In this document: in pieces, positions 37,126 to 45,217 of the stretch
How the letters are laid out: each line of letters opens with the position of its first letter
Numbering within the stretch: position 1 is the first letter of the stretch
Assembly (NCBI RefSeq): GCF_003313335.1
Contig: NZ_QMHP01000004.1
Span: forward strand, 358,761-422,760
Reading direction: 5' to 3'
Length of the DNA stretch: 64,000 bases
From: Pedobacter zeaxanthinifaciens
Lineage (GTDB): Bacteria; Bacteroidota; Bacteroidia; Sphingobacteriales; Sphingobacteriaceae
Position numbers and translations under genes: made by a program
Notes under the pieces: model-generated
Database searches by the model: none
Told to the model about the DNA's origin: nothing
Seen by the model: only the letters and a program-made list of their open reading frames with translations

Positions 37126-38388
37126 ATGATTTCTACCAAGAACATTTTTTTAGTGCTGTTATTGCTATTTGCTTGTGCTCATCTTTCAGCACAAGAACTG
37201 TCGCAGCAAATTGTTGCAGGTCGTGAAAACTCACCTGCCCAAATGCAAAAAACTTATATCATCTACATTTCTGCCGATGGTTTCAGGCATGATTATGCAG
37301 AGAAATATCAAGCGAAAAACTTATTGGCATTAAAGGCAACAGGAGTACAGGCAGTATCAATGAAGCCGTCTTATCCATCGGTTACTTTTTCTAATCATTA
37401 CACGTTGGCTACTGGAATGTATCCTTCACACCACGGCATTGTTAACAATTCGTTTTACGATCCCAATAGAAAGCAGATTTATTTAAAGAAAGATGCAAGC
37501 GCCATTAAAGATAGTACTTGGTACGGCGGACTACCCATTTGGGCATTAGCCGAACAGCAAAAGATGTTAACAGCTGCTTTTTACTGGTTAGGCTCAGAAA
37601 CTGCCGTACAAGGTATCAGGCCAACGTATTGGTATAATTTCAATAATAAAATTCCGATGGATGCTAGATTGGAAGCCGTTAAAAATTGGTTACTGCTTCC
37701 GGCGGAAAAGCGCCCTCACTTAATTGCGTTTTATTTCCCAGAAGTTGATGTTGCTGGGCATGATTTTGGTTCAAACGCTAAAGAAACTGGAGAGGCTGTG
37801 AAATTGGTTGATGATTGCGTAGGCAAGATGGTTGAATTAACTAAAAGCGCAGGTCTGGACGTAAACTTTGTTTTTGTATCGGATCATGGAATGACTGAAT
37901 CGGATAATAAAAATACAATGCCCCTGCCAAATTTAATAGATACCGCAAAGTTTGTAGTGCCTAATGGAGACGCTTTGCTGCAAATTTATGCTAAAAATAA
38001 GCGGGACATTCAACCGCTTTACTTAGAACTTAGGGCAGCGGCAGTTGATTATGATGTGTATTTAACCACCAAGATGCCAAAACGATGGCACTACCGTGCA
38101 AAAGATAATAAAGATGGTAGGATAGGGGACATCATTTTGATTCCTCGTTTACCTAAAATTTTTAACCTTACCGGTAAACCAACCAACATTGGTAAGCATG
38201 GCTTTGATAATGCTATGCCAGATATGCAAGCGGTGTTTTATGCTTGGGGTCCTGCTTTCAAAGAAGGACTTACCATCAATTCGTTTGAAAATGTACATGT
38301 TTATCCACTATTGGCTAAAATTTTGGGCTTACAGTATTCACATCAAATTGATGGCAAGTTAGCGGTTTTGGCGCCTGTGTTGAGGTAG
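37126..38388 (+). CDS. exported alkaline-phosphatase-superfamily phosphodiesterase (ENPP-like)
   Basis: 420 residues with a signal peptide (LLLLFACAHLSAQ). The nucleotide pyrophosphatase/phosphodiesterase fold is shown by YIISADGFRHDY-type metal-site sequence (ISADGFRHDY), SYPSVTFSNHYTLATGMYPS with the Thr nucleophile, FPEVDVAGHDFG, and VSDHGMTES. A last His sits in NIGKHGFDNAMPDM. It would hydrolyse nucleotide or other phosphodiesters in the periplasm. It stands alone between two terminator-bounded loci, so its substrate is not indicated. Confidence 0.93.
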   Translation: MISTKNIFLVLLLLFACAHLSAQELSQQIVAGRENSPAQMQKTYIIYISADGFRHDYAEKYQAKNLLALKATGVQAVSMKPSYPSVTFSNHYTLATGMYPSHHGIVNNSFYDPNRKQIYLKKDASAIKDSTWYGGLPIWALAEQQKMLTAAFYWLGSETAVQGIRPTYWYNFNNKIPMDARLEAVKNWLLLPAEKRPHLIAFYFPEVDVAGHDFGSNAKETGEAVKLVDDCVGKMVELTKSAGLDVNFVFVSDHGMTESDNKNTMPLPNLIDTAKFVVPNGDALLQIYAKNKRDIQPLYLELRAAAVDYDVYLTTKMPKRWHYRAKDNKDGRIGDIILIPRLPKIFNLTGKPTNIGKHGFDNAMPDMQAVFYAWGPAFKEGLTINSFENVHVYPLLAKILGLQYSHQIDGKLAVLAPVLR

Positions 38389-38394
38389 AGCGTC

Positions 38395-39846
38395 CTATCC
38401 TCGCATTCTTTTTCTTATATCAGATAATTTTTGGTCTATTAATAATTTGCCGTCTCTAAAAACCTCAACAAGTTCTCCCGTTTTCTCCTGTTCCCAAGTC
38501 ACTTGGTCATATAGTTGATAGTTTCCGTCTTCTAATTCAATTTTTATTAATCCTTTTGCCGATTTTTTTGTGCCATCATCTGTAATTGGATCTTTGAAAA
38601 TTTCCCTACCTACGCTATTCACCTCTCCATAGGTAGCTTTCATTGCAAAGCCAAACGTGTCTCTGGTGTTGTATTGATAGGTGTATGAGCCTATTCCTAA
38701 TACAACATTGGTTGATGCAAACCCTTTGTCTTTTAATCTCTGACAAATGTCAGCTGCTCTTTCCAAAGTAATGCTGTCGCCATAAATTGCACCAATTTTT
38801 GGGCTAAGTTCTTTATAACCCTTTTCATTAACAATACCGCCAAAGCAGTCCCAAAGCAATTCAATAACACCTTTTCTCTCGTTTTCATCTTTTCCGTTAG
38901 GGTTGCCGCACAGGATAGCAACCGGATCTCCGCTATCAGGTCTTATTACTACTTTTCCTTCTCTACTGGCAATTTCTTGTTTTAATTGTGGTAAATATTC
39001 GGTCAATACTTTCCACAAATCCCAAGTATCAGATACAATTGATAAAATCCCTTTCGGATAAACCTCGCAAATTAATCGTTTAAATGTTTGAAGCTCTCCT
39101 TCTGTTGTACCCATACACATTACGGAATGTTCTGTAGCTGCTACAGATCCGCCTATTAACTCATTATCAGAATTTGCGTTGTAGTATTTTTCTAGCAGGT
39201 CAATTGCTGGTATAGTATCGGTACCAGTGAATGAGAGCAAGTGTCCGCTTGAGGAAGTAATTCCCGCTTCAATTCCAGCCATGCCACGCATTGAAAAATC
39301 ATGACCTTGCCAATCTACAAATTCTAGCGTTGAAGACGTTTCAGTGGCAAACTTATTTAAAATTTTTCGGTATTGTTTAGCTATACTCGCTGAGGTGCAA
39401 GGCATCCAAATTACTGCTGATAGAAGTGTTTCAAAATAATTCGTTAGCCAAAAGAAATCAGGTTTGGTGTTATAAATTGTAAACATGGGCACTCTAGTTG
39501 GCACGGCTACTCCCTCAGGCAAGGCTTTGAAAACCATTGGTATATAACCTAAATCGTGCAGCGCTGCTATATGATCAATTCCAACTTGATTTTCCCCTAA
39601 ATAATTATCAATTCTACGTTTATATTCAGCAATAACCTTCTCTTTAGGTTGTTTAAAAAAATAAAGATCGAAGTCTTCCAATATGTATTTTTTTATGAAA
39701 TATTGAAGGCCAAAAAAAACAACTTCTTGAATTTCATTTATTCTGCTTTTTCTGGGAGTCCAGTTAGAGTAAACTAGTGTTGTACCATTTGGGTATTGCC
39801 TACGATGGTCAACTTTGTAGCCATCTGTTAATAATAGTGGATTCAT
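38395..39846 (-). CDS. nadV: nicotinamide phosphoribosyltransferase-type enzyme (NadV/NAMPT)
   Basis: 483 residues, cytoplasmic, NAMPT length. Clear motifs are the N-terminus LLTDGYKVDHRRQYPNGTTL, the substrate-binding FVDWQGHDFSMRGMAGIEA, TGTDTIPAI, the PRPP site RPDSGDP, and the bacterial NadV signature GIGSYTYQYNTRDTFGFAMK. NAMPT joins nicotinamide and PRPP to form NMN. In the phage NARP1 pathway a homologue (Namat) uses ADP-ribose pyrophosphate and makes NAD+ directly; sequence reading alone cannot tell which donor is used. It is the last gene of the NrtR operon and overlaps the mini-HAD gene by 4 bases (ATGA). Confidence 0.93.
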   Translation of the reverse strand: MNPLLLTDGYKVDHRRQYPNGTTLVYSNWTPRKSRINEIQEVVFFGLQYFIKKYILEDFDLYFFKQPKEKVIAEYKRRIDNYLGENQVGIDHIAALHDLGYIPMVFKALPEGVAVPTRVPMFTIYNTKPDFFWLTNYFETLLSAVIWMPCTSASIAKQYRKILNKFATETSSTLEFVDWQGHDFSMRGMAGIEAGITSSSGHLLSFTGTDTIPAIDLLEKYYNANSDNELIGGSVAATEHSVMCMGTTEGELQTFKRLICEVYPKGILSIVSDTWDLWKVLTEYLPQLKQEIASREGKVVIRPDSGDPVAILCGNPNGKDENERKGVIELLWDCFGGIVNEKGYKELSPKIGAIYGDSITLERAADICQRLKDKGFASTNVVLGIGSYTYQYNTRDTFGFAMKATYGEVNSVGREIFKDPITDDGTKKSAKGLIKIELEDGNYQLYDQVTWEQEKTGELVEVFRDGKLLIDQKLSDIRKRMRG

Positions 39847-40166
39847 ATATTTTTCATATTAATGGTTAGTAAAAGTTTGGCAAGCTCTCCATAGGTCTGC
39901 TTTAAACCGGCTCTGTCATCTAAAAAAGCGTTAGCGTATATTTTTCTGCTGTTTGATTGGTAAAATGGTGGGTTTTCGTTAACGCTGTCAAAGGGAATTT
40001 CATTTTCATATAAATATTGCTTAACAAAATCAATATTCTCTTGTCCGGTCCAACAAATAAGATAACAATTTATCTTTTTTAACGCTTTCAATAAACTGAT
40101 TATATCTTTGTAGGTTCTGTTTTTTTTATGGAAGTCGAACACGGTATCGTCGAAATCGAAAAGCAA
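39843..40166 (-). CDS. mini HAD-like phosphatase domain protein
   Basis: 107 residues. The N-terminal LFDFDDTVFDF is the HAD motif I (DxD), ICWTGQ fits motif II, and the end NAFLDDRAG supplies motif IV Asp residues. There is no cap domain. The only start that gives the full motif is TTG at 40166. An in-frame ATG seven bases before the TTG codon's upstream neighbour reads ATG-GCT-CAT-TAA-CGA-TTG, so that ATG is closed by a stop. The gene is translationally coupled to nadV (ATGA overlap). It may dephosphorylate an NAD-salvage intermediate; this is inference from context. Confidence 0.8.
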   Translation of the reverse strand: MLFDFDDTVFDFHKKNRTYKDIISLLKALKKINCYLICWTGQENIDFVKQYLYENEIPFDSVNENPPFYQSNSRKIYANAFLDDRAGLKQTYGELAKLLLTINMKNI

Positions 40167-40225
40167 TCGTTAATGAGCCATATTGATTATATTCTTCTAG
40201 TAATCTACTGTAAGAATTTCCCGTT

Positions 40226-41065
40226 TTAAGAAAGTAATCCATAGCTACATTTGATTTGTGTTAACCTAAAGTTATCAGCAGTTTTAATGGAGTCTGTAGT
40301 GAAAATTCTCTCAAAATGTGTGCTAAGTTCATCGAAACCTTTGCTAAATATTCCGTGGCTAACCGCTAAGTATAATTTGCCAGCATTTTTGTTTTTTAAT
40401 TCTGCGGCTAAACCAATAAACGTGCCTCCCCCGTCGCATATATCATCCACAATCAAACAGCTTTTACCTGCTAGGTCGTCAGCATAAACTTTAAAACCCG
40501 ATAATTTTCCGGTCTTAACATTTCTACTTTTACTACATTCAACCACCTCTAAGCCACCTAAAGCTTCTGATAGCTTATAAATTTTCTTAAGAGCGCCACC
40601 ATCTGGCGAAATCAATACAACTTCTTCATTCAAATCCGAAATAATTGTTTTTATAAAATCATGGTTGCTGATTACCTCACAGTTATTAATTAGGGCAGGG
40701 GTCACTTCCGAATGTGCGTCAAAAACCAATACCCTTTTGAAATTAAGTGCGTTAATGATATCTGCATATACTTTTACTGATAATGGCTCACCGGGTACCA
40801 TTACACGATCTTGTCGGGCTGCGGGAAAATATGGAATATATAAATCCTGCAACAATACATCCATTCTCTTTAGCGCATCAACAGCTAAGCATAATTGCCC
40901 TAAATCGTTAAACGAATTAATTCTTTGAGTAATGGTAACCGAATGCTGTTTGGGAATATTGGAAAGTATTTTAATATGTGGCTCGCCACCCGCAAAAGTG
41001 AACGCTTCAAAGCTTATTTCCTGACCATCTAATGGTTTGAAATTTGCGTTAAGATTGAGTATCAT
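40226..41065 (-). CDS. divergent PRPP synthetase-like enzyme of the NAD salvage operon
   Basis: 279 residues, shorter than the housekeeping Prs at 49029 (313). The fold is evident: flexible-loop region YIPYFPAARQDRV (housekeeping copy VVPYYGLARQDRK), catalytic His in VFDAHS (housekeeping MDLHAAQ), and the PRPP loop LIVDDICDGGGTF (housekeeping LIDDICDTAGT). The operon role may be PRPP supply for NadV. Alternatively, as in the phage NARP1 enzyme Adps, it may pyrophosphorylate ADP-ribose. It is preceded by two palindromic operators and a very good promoter, and is first in the unit after nrtR. Confidence 0.88.
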   Translation of the reverse strand: MILNLNANFKPLDGQEISFEAFTFAGGEPHIKILSNIPKQHSVTITQRINSFNDLGQLCLAVDALKRMDVLLQDLYIPYFPAARQDRVMVPGEPLSVKVYADIINALNFKRVLVFDAHSEVTPALINNCEVISNHDFIKTIISDLNEEVVLISPDGGALKKIYKLSEALGGLEVVECSKSRNVKTGKLSGFKVYADDLAGKSCLIVDDICDGGGTFIGLAAELKNKNAGKLYLAVSHGIFSKGFDELSTHFERIFTTDSIKTADNFRLTQIKCSYGLLS

Positions 41066-41074
41066 AATTTGAAT

Positions 41075-41093
41075 TTGCGTAATAATTACACAA
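41075..41093. promoter_or_regulatory. NrtR-type operator 1, at the prs-like gene promoter
   Basis: TTGCGTA-ATAAT-TACACAA, one mismatch from a perfect inverted repeat. Read on the minus strand, its first bases overlap the TTTG of the -7 box, so bound repressor would block RNA polymerase. Confidence 0.8.
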
Positions 41094-41121
41094 AGTTATT
41101 CAAATTATTGAGCCCTCCAAA
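41091..41121 (-). promoter_or_regulatory. promoter of the NAD salvage genes
   Basis: On the minus strand TTTG (41121-41118), a 19-base spacer, then TAACTTTG (41098-41091): a full match to the Bacteroidota -33/-7 consensus. The expected start is near 41087, 22 bases before the ATG at 41065. Confidence 0.75.
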
Positions 41122-41126
41122 TTTTT

Positions 41127-41145
41127 TTGCGTATAAATTACGCAA
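41127..41145. promoter_or_regulatory. NrtR-type operator 2, overlapping the 3' end of nrtR
   Basis: TTGCGTA-TAAAT-TACGCAA, perfect 7-base arms. It spans the nrtR stop codon and is centred 52 bases from operator 1, about five helical turns. Confidence 0.8.
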
Positions 41146-41830
41146 AGTTAATTTCAAATATAAACCCTTCTTTTGTTAATTTGTTGTATTTCTGTTTATT
41201 AAACTTAAATAATTTGGCTGGTCTACCATTTTTTTTAGTCCCAAATTTTTTTGTTTCTTCTACAAAACCGAAGCTTAATATTTTTTTTCTGAAATTTCTT
41301 CGATCAATTTCTCTCTGTAAAATGGTGCAATACAAATTTTCTAAATCGGAAAAAGGGAATTCTTTTGGGAGCAAATCAAAACCGATAGGTTGGTAACTTA
41401 ATTTGTTTTTCAATCGGCTAATAGCGGTATCAATTATCAATTGGTGATCGAAAGCTAATTCCGGAATTTCATCAATTGCAAACCACTTGGCATCTTCAGC
41501 ATCCGTATCGGGCACTAAAATTAAAGAGGTAGAGTTAACTAGAGCAAAATATGCCACCGAAATCACGTGAAATCTAGGATCTCTAGCCACGTTGTCCCCA
41601 AATGTATAAAGTTGCTCTAAATAACTAACATTTATGCCGGTTTCTTCCGTTAGCTCTCTATTTACCGCGTCAATAAGCGCTTCATTATCTTTTACGAAAC
41701 CACCAACCAATGCCCATTTATCCTTTAAAACGCCATACTTTTGTTTAATTAGCAAAATGCTTAACTTATTATCTGCGTAACCAAATACAATAGCGTCAAC
41801 AGCAACTTTAATATTTTGATTAATATTCAT
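41138..41830 (-). CDS. nrtR: NrtR-like Nudix transcriptional regulator
   Basis: 230 residues. The N-terminal Nudix domain (VAVDAIVFGYADNKLSILLI) carries a complete Nudix box from the G of GGFVKDNE through RELTEETGI, which fits GX5EX7REUXEEXGU. The C-terminal ~80 residues form the winged-helix domain of NrtR proteins (LYCTILQREIDRRNFRKKIL, GRPAKLFKF). NrtR regulators bind palindromes in NAD genes and are released by ADP-ribose. Operators of one design lie before this gene and before the NAD salvage genes 72 bases downstream, so autoregulation is likely. An alternative is a sugar-responsive paralog of the same family, but the neighbours argue for NAD. Confidence 0.9.
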   Translation of the reverse strand: MNINQNIKVAVDAIVFGYADNKLSILLIKQKYGVLKDKWALVGGFVKDNEALIDAVNRELTEETGINVSYLEQLYTFGDNVARDPRFHVISVAYFALVNSTSLILVPDTDAEDAKWFAIDEIPELAFDHQLIIDTAISRLKNKLSYQPIGFDLLPKEFPFSDLENLYCTILQREIDRRNFRKKILSFGFVEETKKFGTKKNGRPAKLFKFNKQKYNKLTKEGFIFEINFA

Positions 41831-41834
41831 TCGT

Positions 41835-41853
41835 ATGCGTATTTTTTACGCAA
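41835..41853. promoter_or_regulatory. NrtR-type operator 3, at the nrtR promoter
   Basis: ATGCGTA-TTTTT-TACGCAA, six of seven arm bases pair. It ends 5 bases before the nrtR start and overlaps the -7 box. Confidence 0.8.
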
Positions 41854-41879
41854 AATTAATCATTTTACGTTTAATCCAA
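41851..41879 (-). promoter_or_regulatory. nrtR promoter
   Basis: On the minus strand TTG (41879-41877), an 18-base spacer and TAATTTTG (41858-41851). The predicted start near 41847 lies inside operator 3, which fits autorepression. Confidence 0.65.
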
Positions 41880-41968
41880 TTTTTTTTGACTAAGTAACAT
41901 TTTAGTTTGAGTTAGGAGAAACCAACGCCAATGCTGATATTTATATGCAACAACTTAACTTATATAAA

Positions 41969-43549
41969 ATGAAGAAAACCTTTGCAGTAACCAGTTTAGC
42001 GCTGATGTTATTTGGTGCTGTTTATGCTCAGCGTCCGCAAGCACAGGCTGGCCAGCAACGAGCAGGCAGCACCCCGCCAACCAATGCTGCCCCAAAAGAG
42101 GAAGCTCCTATAAAAGTCAACAACAACATCGCTTCACGCAATATTGTCCCAGAAAGTGCCATTGTAACCAACCATACCGTAACCATCAACGGAAAAGCAG
42201 TGCCCTATAAAGCTACAGCCGGCACTTTGCCAGTTTGGGACGAAGACGGGAAGCCAATTGCAGGTCTTTTTTATACTTACTACGAACGTACGGATGTCGG
42301 CAATAAAGACAGTCGCCCATTGGTAATTTCTTTTAACGGAGGGCCAGGTTCAGCTTCAGTGTGGATGCACATTGCCTATACTGGTCCGGTAGTGCTTAAT
42401 ATCGATGATGAAGGTTACCCAGTGCAGCCCTACGGTTATAAGGACAATAGTACTTCAATTTTAGATGTAGCTGATATCGTTTACATCGATCCGGTGAACA
42501 CAGGTTACTCAAGAGCTGTGAGCAAAGATGTACCTACAAGCAAGTTTTTCGGCGTAAGAGCGGATATCAAGTACTTGGCCGAGTGGATCAATACTTTCGT
42601 TACCCGCACTAACAGATGGGCGTCGCCTAAATACCTCATTGGCGAAAGCTACGGTACCACCCGTGTGTCTGGCTTAGCGCTAGAATTGCAAAGTAACCAC
42701 TGGATGTATCTCAACGGCGTTATCTTGGTATCGCCTACCGAGCTGGGTATCGAACGTGGAACCGCAATGGACGCCGCCTTAAGATTACCTTATTTTGCTG
42801 CTACCGCTTGGTATCATAAAATGTTGCCTGCCGATTTGCAATCGAAGAAACTAACGGATATGCTGCCTGAGGTGGAAAATTTTACTATTAATGAATTGAT
42901 TCCTGCAATGGCGAAAGGTGGCTTTTTACCTGCTGAAGATAAAAAGAGAATCGCCGCTAAAATGGCTCGCTTCTCAGGATTGCCCGAAAAAGTGATCATC
43001 CAAAATAACCTCGACATTTCAACCAATCTGTTCTGGAAGGAACTTTTGCGAGACAAAGGCTTTACCGTTGGTCGTTTGGATTCGAGGTATAAAGGTATTG
43101 ATAGGTCCGATGGTGGCGAGCGTCCCGATTACAACGCTGAATTAACCTCGTGGTTACATTCATTCACGCCTGCCATCAACATGTATTTGCGCAACGAGCT
43201 TAATTATAAAACCGATTTGAAATATAACATGTTCGGGCCGGTAAACCCTTGGGACAGAACTGGTGACAATACAGGGGAGAACTTAAGGGCGGCAATGGCG
43301 CAAAACCCTTATTTACATGTCCTAGTGCAGTCGGGATATTACGATGGCGCTTGCGATTATTTTAATGCCAAGTACAACATGTGGCAAATGGATCCAAGCG
43401 GCAAACTAAAAAGCCGCATGAGTTGGGAAGGTTACGAAAGCGGACACATGATGTATCTTCGCAAGGTAGATTTAGAAGCTGGCAACAACCACATCCGCGA
43501 TTTCATCAAAAAATCTACACCAAAAAGCGGTCAGTCAGCTAAATTTTAA
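41969..43549 (+). CDS. exported S10-family serine carboxypeptidase-like peptidase
   Basis: 526 residues from ATG 41969; an in-frame ATG at 41945 would spoil the signal peptide. The signal reads FAVTSLALMLFGAVYAQ and is followed by a Gln/Ala/Pro linker. S10 motifs are FNGGPGSASVWMH (oxyanion region), IGESYGTTRVSGLAL (Ser nucleophile), a late Asp (SGYYDGACDYFNA) and the catalytic His in ESGHMMYL. It would trim peptides in the periplasm. It is transcribed alone and ends with hairpins. Confidence 0.92.
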   Translation: MKKTFAVTSLALMLFGAVYAQRPQAQAGQQRAGSTPPTNAAPKEEAPIKVNNNIASRNIVPESAIVTNHTVTINGKAVPYKATAGTLPVWDEDGKPIAGLFYTYYERTDVGNKDSRPLVISFNGGPGSASVWMHIAYTGPVVLNIDDEGYPVQPYGYKDNSTSILDVADIVYIDPVNTGYSRAVSKDVPTSKFFGVRADIKYLAEWINTFVTRTNRWASPKYLIGESYGTTRVSGLALELQSNHWMYLNGVILVSPTELGIERGTAMDAALRLPYFAATAWYHKMLPADLQSKKLTDMLPEVENFTINELIPAMAKGGFLPAEDKKRIAAKMARFSGLPEKVIIQNNLDISTNLFWKELLRDKGFTVGRLDSRYKGIDRSDGGERPDYNAELTSWLHSFTPAINMYLRNELNYKTDLKYNMFGPVNPWDRTGDNTGENLRAAMAQNPYLHVLVQSGYYDGACDYFNAKYNMWQMDPSGKLKSRMSWEGYESGHMMYLRKVDLEAGNNHIRDFIKKSTPKSGQSAKF

Positions 43550-43568
43550 AATATTTTGAAGCGCAAGG

Positions 43569-43600
43569 GCAGGGCTACTATGTAAAGGTAGTCCTGCTTT
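43569..43600 (+). terminator. terminator-like hairpin
   Basis: GCAGGGCTAC (43569-43578) pairs with GTAGTCCTGC (43588-43597), one G-T pair, followed by only three T. It may also be part of the palindromic repeat cluster beside it. Confidence 0.55.
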
Positions 43601-43607
43601 CCGCTTC

Positions 43608-43661
43608 TCCCGATGAAAAATCGGGATCCACTGCAATCAGGGCTATTAGTCAAAAGCCCTG
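43608..43661. repeat. palindromic intergenic element (REP-like cluster)
   Basis: TCCCGAT-GAAAA-ATCGGGA (43608-43626) is followed by CAGGGCT/AGCCCTG (43638-43661). With the hairpin at 43569 this makes three stem-loops in under 100 bases. The TCCCGA..TCGGGA stem recurs at 45144-45217 and 50755-50773. Confidence 0.65.
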
Positions 43662-43762
43662 CTACTATCAACGTCAATAACGCCATCTACAAAGTAACTA
43701 CCGAGTTTACAGTTTGTAATTATCCCGTAATTTCCTAACTTAACGCAAAAAGCAATTTGCAG

Positions 43763-43942
43763 ATGAAAGTTATCTTCACTTTTTTGAGCCTTATTTTTGC
43801 TATATACGCTGCTGTAATGGGTATCGAATTTATTAAGCGAGGGTCAAATGAGTTCATCTTTTTTGGCATTTGCTGTCTTATTTTAGCGGTGGGTCTATCT
43901 TATCTTTCGGTAAGCTCGCTGCTTCGTAAAAAAAGGCTTTAA
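43763..43942 (+). CDS. small two-helix membrane protein
   Basis: 59 residues from ATG 43763; the upstream TTG at 43757 is less likely. Two hydrophobic segments (VIFTFLSLIFAIYAAVMGI and FIFFGICCLILAVGLSYL) flank a short charged loop, with a basic tail RKKRL. No family is recognised. It lies 50 bases before accA on the same strand, but accA has its own -7-like box. Confidence 0.65.
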   Translation: MKVIFTFLSLIFAIYAAVMGIEFIKRGSNEFIFFGICCLILAVGLSYLSVSSLLRKKRL

Positions 43943-43992
43943 ATTTTATTGTCTTTTGTTTCCAGATAAATGCTTAATTTTACAGCCCCACT

Positions 43993-44958
43993 ATGGAACA
44001 ATTGAAAACATCTTTTGATTTTGAAAAGCCTTTGGCAGATTTGTATCAACAAATTGAAAAGGTAAAGCAAATAGCTGATAAAACTAAGGTAGATATGTCA
44101 GCTACGCTTGCAGAGCTTGAAGAGAAAGCAGATGAGACGAGTAAAACCTTGTATGCTAACCTAACAGGATGGCAAAAAGTACAAATGTCGCGTCATGCTG
44201 AGCGTCCACAAACTTTAGATTACATTAACCTTATTTGCGAAGACTTTATTGAGCTTCACGGTGATAGGACAGTGAAAGACGATAAAGCTATTATCGGCGG
44301 TTTTGCAACTATCGATGGACAAACCGTTATGGTAATTGGTCATCAGAAAGGAAAAAACACTAAAGAGCGACAGTACCGCAATTTTGGTATGGCTAATCCT
44401 GAAGGCTACAGAAAAGCATTGCGTTTAATGCGTTTAGCAGAAAAATTCAATAAGCCTGTAATTTCCTTTATTGATACTATGGGTGCTTACCCAGGTTTAG
44501 AAGCAGAGGAACGTGGACAAGGCGAAGCTATTGCTCGTAACTTATTGGAAATGTCGGTGCTAAAGGTGCCTATTCTTTGCTTTATCGTTGGTGAAGGAGC
44601 TTCTGGTGGTGCTTTAGGCATTGGTATCGGTGATAAGGTTTACATGCTGGAGCATACTTGGTATTCAGTAATTTCTCCGGAGTCTTGTTCTTCTATTTTA
44701 TGGAGAAGTTGGGATTTCAAAGAAAAAGCTGCGGAATGCCTAAAACTTACTTCCGAAGATATGTTCAAAAACCAACTGATTGACGGAGTAGTGAAAGAGC
44801 CACTTGGTGGTGCTCATCAAAATGCTGTAGAAATGGCTACAACATTGAAGGCACAAATATTAGAGGATTTAAAAGCACTTAAGAAAGTAGATGCTGACAA
44901 GCTGATTGCAAAGAGAATTGACAAATTCTGCGCAATGGGTGTAGTAAACGAAGGATAG
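43993..44958 (+). CDS. accA: acetyl-CoA carboxylase carboxyltransferase subunit alpha
   Basis: 321 residues, the standard length. It has the N-terminal helical part ([20 protein letters not shown]), [16 protein letters not shown], and the carboxyltransferase core [54 protein letters not shown] and [14 protein letters not shown]. It forms the alpha2beta2 carboxyltransferase with AccD, moving CO2 from biotin to acetyl-CoA for fatty-acid synthesis. The leader is very short: TAATTTTA (43975-43982), one base off the -7 consensus, ends ten bases before the ATG. A strong terminator follows. Confidence 0.97.
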   Translation: MEQLKTSFDFEKPLADLYQQIEKVKQIADKTKVDMSATLAELEEKADETSKTLYANLTGWQKVQMSRHAERPQTLDYINLICEDFIELHGDRTVKDDKAIIGGFATIDGQTVMVIGHQKGKNTKERQYRNFGMANPEGYRKALRLMRLAEKFNKPVISFIDTMGAYPGLEAEERGQGEAIARNLLEMSVLKVPILCFIVGEGASGGALGIGIGDKVYMLEHTWYSVISPESCSSILWRSWDFKEKAAECLKLTSEDMFKNQLIDGVVKEPLGGAHQNAVEMATTLKAQILEDLKALKKVDADKLIAKRIDKFCAMGVVNEG

Positions 44959-44989
44959 CGTTTTTCAGCTATCAAAATATTAAACAATG

Positions 44990-45018
44990 AAGCACGACCA
45001 TAAAGTCGTGCTTTTTTT
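44990..45018 (+). terminator. accA terminator
   Basis: AGCACGAC (44991-44998) pairs with GTCGTGCT (45005-45012), followed by a T tract. Confidence 0.88.
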
Positions 45019-45143
45019 ATGCACTTCGTTATCATTGCTAGTTATTGCCTTAACCGATAGCTCGAAAAGCAATTTTATAGCCTGAGTTTGATTGTTATTT
45101 ATTTGATTTACGATAAAATACAATATTTTATAGCTAACTGACC

Positions 45144-45217
45144 CTGATCCCGAACATTCGGGACGGGGTGACGGCAAATCGGCGTTTCGTCATACTGTCC
45201 CGAATGTTCGGGATCAG
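45144..45217. repeat. long palindromic element with perfect 21-base arms
   Basis: The arm 45144-45164 is the exact reverse complement of 45197-45217. Each arm contains the near-palindrome CCCGAACATTCGGG or its complement. The 32-base interior also pairs partly (GTGACG with CGTCA), so a hairpin of about 74 bases or a cruciform is expected. It lies between convergent genes and encodes nothing. Confidence 0.8.

Noticed and set aside
40226..41065. Calling this gene the housekeeping prs
   Set aside because: A full-length canonical Prs is at 49029. This copy is shorter, has altered motif surroundings and sits in an NAD salvage operon.
41143..41150. A promoter at the TAACTTTG inside the 3' end of nrtR (minus strand)
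   Set aside because: No TTG or TTTG lies at the usual distance upstream, and the better promoter at 41091-41121 serves the same gene. The box is part of the shared operator sequence.
45144..45217. Terminal inverted repeats of an insertion sequence
   Set aside because: The arms are only 32 bases apart, no transposase lies nearby and no target duplication is visible. A palindromic repeat element fits better.
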